The notes beneath the pieces are model-generated. The model saw only the letters and a program-made list of their open reading frames with translations. It was not told where the DNA came from and searched no databases. A DNA stretch of 37,792 nt from the IMG/VR virus record IMGVR_UViG_3300013212_000045, positions 1 through 37,792 of that record; one strand, given 5' to 3'. The position numbers were made by a program, and so were the translations under genes. The first letter of the stretch is position 1, and each line of letters opens with the position of its first letter. Origin of the DNA: a virus. Shown piece by piece: positions 35,482-37,792 of the stretch.

Positions 35482-36717
35482 TTAAAGTTTTAATTTTGTA
35501 AGTATTCCTAAACCGTGAGATTCTTCATAATTATAGAAATTAAGGTCATATTTAATACTTAAATCTTTACACGCTTGGTAAACCTCAGGAAAAGATAAAG
35601 TGTCATGAAATAATGTAATGTCGGCATGTTTAATACACCATTCTCCACATGCGTAAGTATCTTCGTATGTGTGAATAATATCAACATGGGCCAAATCATA
35701 CATCTCAGGATTGTCTTTAATATAATCCTCGTATGAACTTCTAATAAGATTTATATTTGTAAATTCCGCAAGATTTGATTTAGTAGCCTCAAGCATATCT
35801 CCTCTTAATCCAGCATGTATGTCTCCAATAAAGGTATCGACGCCGTCTACTGCGTTAAAGTAATTTGCAAAGGCAGATGTTGAATATCCAAATTCAACGC
35901 CAAATTCGATTGCTTTTTCTGTTTTTATACCTGATCTTTTTATTAAATCTTGCAAGATTGTTGGTATATTTCCCCAAGCCGTTGGTTGTTGGGTTGCCAA
36001 CTTTGGCCATTCTCTTGTTTGTGGAGTAAAAATTGTGTGCATTTCTTTGTTTTTTATATATTTATTAATAGCTGTTTCAATCATCGGTGGATATATTGAT
36101 CCACATTCGAATGTAGATTCAAAGTTTGCATCTATTGTACCTATCCAAAATTCTTCTAGAATAATATCGGTAGTATCTACTAAGTACTCAATATTTAAGT
36201 TTTTTAAATGTTGATGATTTGCCCACCAATAATTTGCGCTAAAATGCGGATGAAACCCATCTATTCTTCGTCTGTAGTTAGGGCCAACTGCATCATATCC
36301 ATTGTCTAGCATTTCAATGTTAGGTCTCCAATCACAAAATGTAACCCAGTCGCATGAATTTCTCCACTCATCTTGAAATATTTCACGAGTAGTAACGCCT
36401 TTTGAATGAAAATAGCAATAGTATCCTTCGACCTCATCTGCCATTTTTTTAAGATTTAATAGCGTTATTTTAGATTCTCGATAGTCAGCCGGATACTGTG
36501 ATTTATCAATTTGAATAACGGTAGGAATTATCTTCTTATAGTTTTTAACAATATCTAAAAGCCATTGAATTCTATCCGGAGATGGAGATGCTATATGTAA
36601 TTGTACTGAATCGCATGCATCATATAAACCACCTAAAAATAATTTAGTTAATTGATCTTGTATAATGCTTTTGTAGTTACCATCGAGGTATGTGTGGTAA
36701 AATATAATTTTTTTCAT
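35482..36717 (-). CDS. Glycosyltransferase-methyltransferase fusion (411 aa)
   Basis: I start at MKKIIFYHTYLDGN (36715-36717); the longer frame runs into the upstream membrane-protein gene. The N-terminal half has a glycosyltransferase pattern common in Bacteroidota surface-polysaccharide clusters: YYCYFHSKGVTTREIFQDEWR, GYDAVGPNYRRR, HFSANYWWANHQHLK. The C-terminal half has SAM-methyltransferase motifs: AIEFGVEFGYSTSAF (motif I, with Glu in place of Asp and Gly-rich loop), VDIIHTYEDTYACGEWC and ITLFHDT. Candidate substrates are host surface glycans, virion glycans or modified DNA; the sequence does not decide. Confidence 0.75.
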   Translation of the reverse strand: MKKIIFYHTYLDGNYKSIIQDQLTKLFLGGLYDACDSVQLHIASPSPDRIQWLLDIVKNYKKIIPTVIQIDKSQYPADYRESKITLLNLKKMADEVEGYYCYFHSKGVTTREIFQDEWRNSCDWVTFCDWRPNIEMLDNGYDAVGPNYRRRIDGFHPHFSANYWWANHQHLKNLNIEYLVDTTDIILEEFWIGTIDANFESTFECGSIYPPMIETAINKYIKNKEMHTIFTPQTREWPKLATQQPTAWGNIPTILQDLIKRSGIKTEKAIEFGVEFGYSTSAFANYFNAVDGVDTFIGDIHAGLRGDMLEATKSNLAEFTNINLIRSSYEDYIKDNPEMYDLAHVDIIHTYEDTYACGEWCIKHADITLFHDTLSFPEVYQACKDLSIKYDLNFYNYEESHGLGILTKLKL

Positions 36718-36727
36718 AAGTATTATA

Positions 36728-36982
36728 TTAAAAAACATAGTTTTGTTTATAAACCCGTTCATAAGCTCCGTAAATCCAACTGTAGATTATCATGATTGCG
36801 CAAAAAGAATCTAAAATTGCTACAATCCATTTTACAAAGTCTGGTGTTGTTGGTTCGAATAGGAAAAGTAATCCAAAAAGACTAAGTACCCATCCAAACA
36901 TTATCATTCCTAAAAAGAACGCAAAAATATATGTTACTAATGGCCCAACCAATTCCCAAATAAATTCTAAAAACTTTTTCAT
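36728..36982 (-). CDS. Small membrane protein (84 aa)
   Basis: Two long hydrophobic stretches (about 10-41 and 49-70) with aromatic ends (YSWIYGAYERVYK). No family is recognised. It is the first gene after promoter copy 8 and precedes the glycosyltransferase fusion by 10 bases. Confidence 0.55.
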   Translation of the reverse strand: MKKFLEFIWELVGPLVTYIFAFFLGMIMFGWVLSLFGLLFLFEPTTPDFVKWIVAILDSFCAIMIIYSWIYGAYERVYKQNYVF

Positions 36983-37012
36983 AATTATATTTTTCTAGTT
37001 AAAATTAGATAT

Positions 37013-37045
37013 GTAAATATAATCAAAAAACCTGACACGGTAAAA
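37013..37045 (-). promoter_or_regulatory. Phage promoter module, copy 8
   Basis: TTTTACCG box and TATATTTACATATC core on the minus strand. About 65 bases here are nearly the same as the region of copy 1 (8168-8235). Confidence 0.7.
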
Positions 37046-37052
37046 TGTCAGG
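37031..37052 (-). terminator. Terminator hairpin overlapping promoter copy 8
   Basis: CCTGACA/TGTCAGG, 8-base loop, T run on the minus strand. It ends the endonuclease transcript from 37074-37748. The sequence is identical to 8190-8211. Confidence 0.75.
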
Positions 37053-37073
37053 TTAATTATTTTCAAAAAGTTA

Positions 37074-37748
37074 TTAACAATTTGGTTTAAATTTACATCT
37101 TTCTAAATGCCATCTTTTCATATTTGAAGCTCCTCCTATTTTATTACAATAAGGACATTCTACTTTTTTCTGAGGTATATCCTTAAGTACTCCTTTTAAT
37201 CTATTACTTATATTTAATTTGCGTTCTTCTGTTAAATTTTTACCACTTAAAGATTCTTTTATTTTTAATTTAGTTTCTTTAGTGCGTTTTTTACCAAGAG
37301 AAGGATGCACCAATCTATTCTTAGCAGAATTACTCATTTTTAATTTACTTTCTGGAGTATGCCTTTTACCGGTTTGTTTATTTCGTAATTTAGCTTTGAT
37401 TTCGTCCGACATAGGTTCTAATTTTAAACCAATAGTAGTCCACCCAGATGCTGTTTGTTTGCATCTATTATAAAATTTTGAGTTTTTAGCTACTTCAAAT
37501 TTATTATGCAATTTAATTTCAAATAATAAAGCATCTTTTCTATTATTAAAGATAGAAACTATTTTTAGTTTAAATTGGTTTGGATTTTGTTTAAAATTAT
37601 TTACAAAATCTTTATCACTTGAAGATGTAAAATATTTAATACCTAAGTCTTCTTTTGGATGTAATTTGCTCGATCTTGAGCCATAATAGTGTTTGTTTTC
37701 TATAAGAGAAGTTACTCTATAGACGTAGTGGAATTTAAAATTTTTCAT
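37074..37748 (-). CDS. GIY-YIG homing endonuclease (224 aa)
   Basis: Same family as 18057-18767: HYVYRVTSLIENKHYYGSRSS, DLGIKYFTSSSDKDFV, DALLFEIKLHNKFEV in the nuclease domain. Three NUMOD-like repeats follow (MSDEIKAKLRNKQTGKR, HTPESKLKMSNSAKN, RTKETKLKIKESLSGK), then a zinc finger CPYCNKIGGASNMKRWHLERC. Gene ends 22 bases before a terminator. Its target gene would lie upstream of the window. Confidence 0.9.
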   Translation of the reverse strand: MKNFKFHYVYRVTSLIENKHYYGSRSSKLHPKEDLGIKYFTSSSDKDFVNNFKQNPNQFKLKIVSIFNNRKDALLFEIKLHNKFEVAKNSKFYNRCKQTASGWTTIGLKLEPMSDEIKAKLRNKQTGKRHTPESKLKMSNSAKNRLVHPSLGKKRTKETKLKIKESLSGKNLTEERKLNISNRLKGVLKDIPQKKVECPYCNKIGGASNMKRWHLERCKFKPNC

Positions 37749-37792
37749 TTAATTAAGATATTTTTAGTAGTTATATTATATATCTTTTAAAA
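37749..37792 (-). promoter_or_regulatory. Endonuclease leader with GATATATAA motif, cut by window edge
   Basis: AAAAGATATATAATATAACTACTAAAAATAT on the minus strand aligns with the leader of 18057-18767 (GATATATATTATAACGACTAAATATAT). AAGATAT/ATATCTT forms an inverted repeat. The partner repeats A' and B/B' would lie outside the window. Confidence 0.55.

Overview
The window is a stretch of a large, A+T-rich, double-stranded DNA phage genome of the T4-like (tailed myovirus) type. Every gene I support is on the minus strand, so transcription runs from high to low coordinates. The T4-like assignment rests on four things: a family of proteins starting with a T4-type capsid-targeting peptide, exact TATAAATA late-promoter octamers, phage nucleotide-metabolism and DNA-repair genes (thymidylate synthase, ATP-dependent ligase, exonucleases), and several free-standing homing endonucleases. 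A Bacteroidota host is suggested by a small histone H1-like protein of the kind common in that phylum, a signal peptide ending SAQT, a lipoprotein, small-protein families often met in Bacteroidota phages, and repeated promoters whose core (TATATTTAC) resembles the Bacteroidota -7 box.

Layout. 1-4800: tail-fibre or adhesin genes, one with three collagen-like Gly-X-Gln blocks, then two small genes. 4800-10650: a block of four genes plus one further gene with the capsid-targeting N-terminus, mixed with a 2OG-Fe(II) oxygenase, a deoxyribonucleotidase, a ferritin and a membrane-anchored glucosaminidase. 10778-13002: thymidylate synthase overlapping serine hydroxymethyltransferase, a one-carbon module. 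13087-18000: small exported, lipoprotein and membrane proteins and an amidase endolysin. 18000-21160: a GIY-YIG homing endonuclease inserted at the 3' end of an M42 aminopeptidase gene, then a PD-(D/E)XK nuclease. 21200-21820: terminator, structured RNA region, tRNA-Leu(UAA) and the histone-like gene. 21865-25710: small genes, then a DNA ligase split in two by a split intein with a Vsr-like endonuclease gene between the halves. 25800-26600: a gene-free RNA region with three tRNA-like elements whose central arms are abnormal, plus long-range RNA helices. 26606-37792: mostly small early-type genes with a DEDD exonuclease, a KTSC protein, a class-I glutamine amidotransferase, a HAD protein, a cyclic-phosphate-processing receiver-like protein, a glycosyltransferase-methyltransferase fusion and two more GIY-YIG endonucleases.

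Regulation. Eight near-identical promoter modules (near 8172, 9625, 25734, 27561, 28313, 32372, 35429 and 37013) start runs of genes. A second motif, GATATATAA, precedes the homing endonucleases and several genes of the head-protein region, and TATAAATA octamers mark probable late promoters. Two homing endonuclease genes share the same interlocked inverted repeats, predicted to form a pseudoknot over the translation start in read-through mRNA while leaving it open on transcripts from the internal promoter.

The strongest candidates for undescribed biology are the fractured ligase, the endonuclease leader pseudoknots, the duplicated aminopeptidase 3' end around an endonuclease gene, the tRNA-like and structured RNA cluster, and the set of proteins predicted to be packaged in the head.
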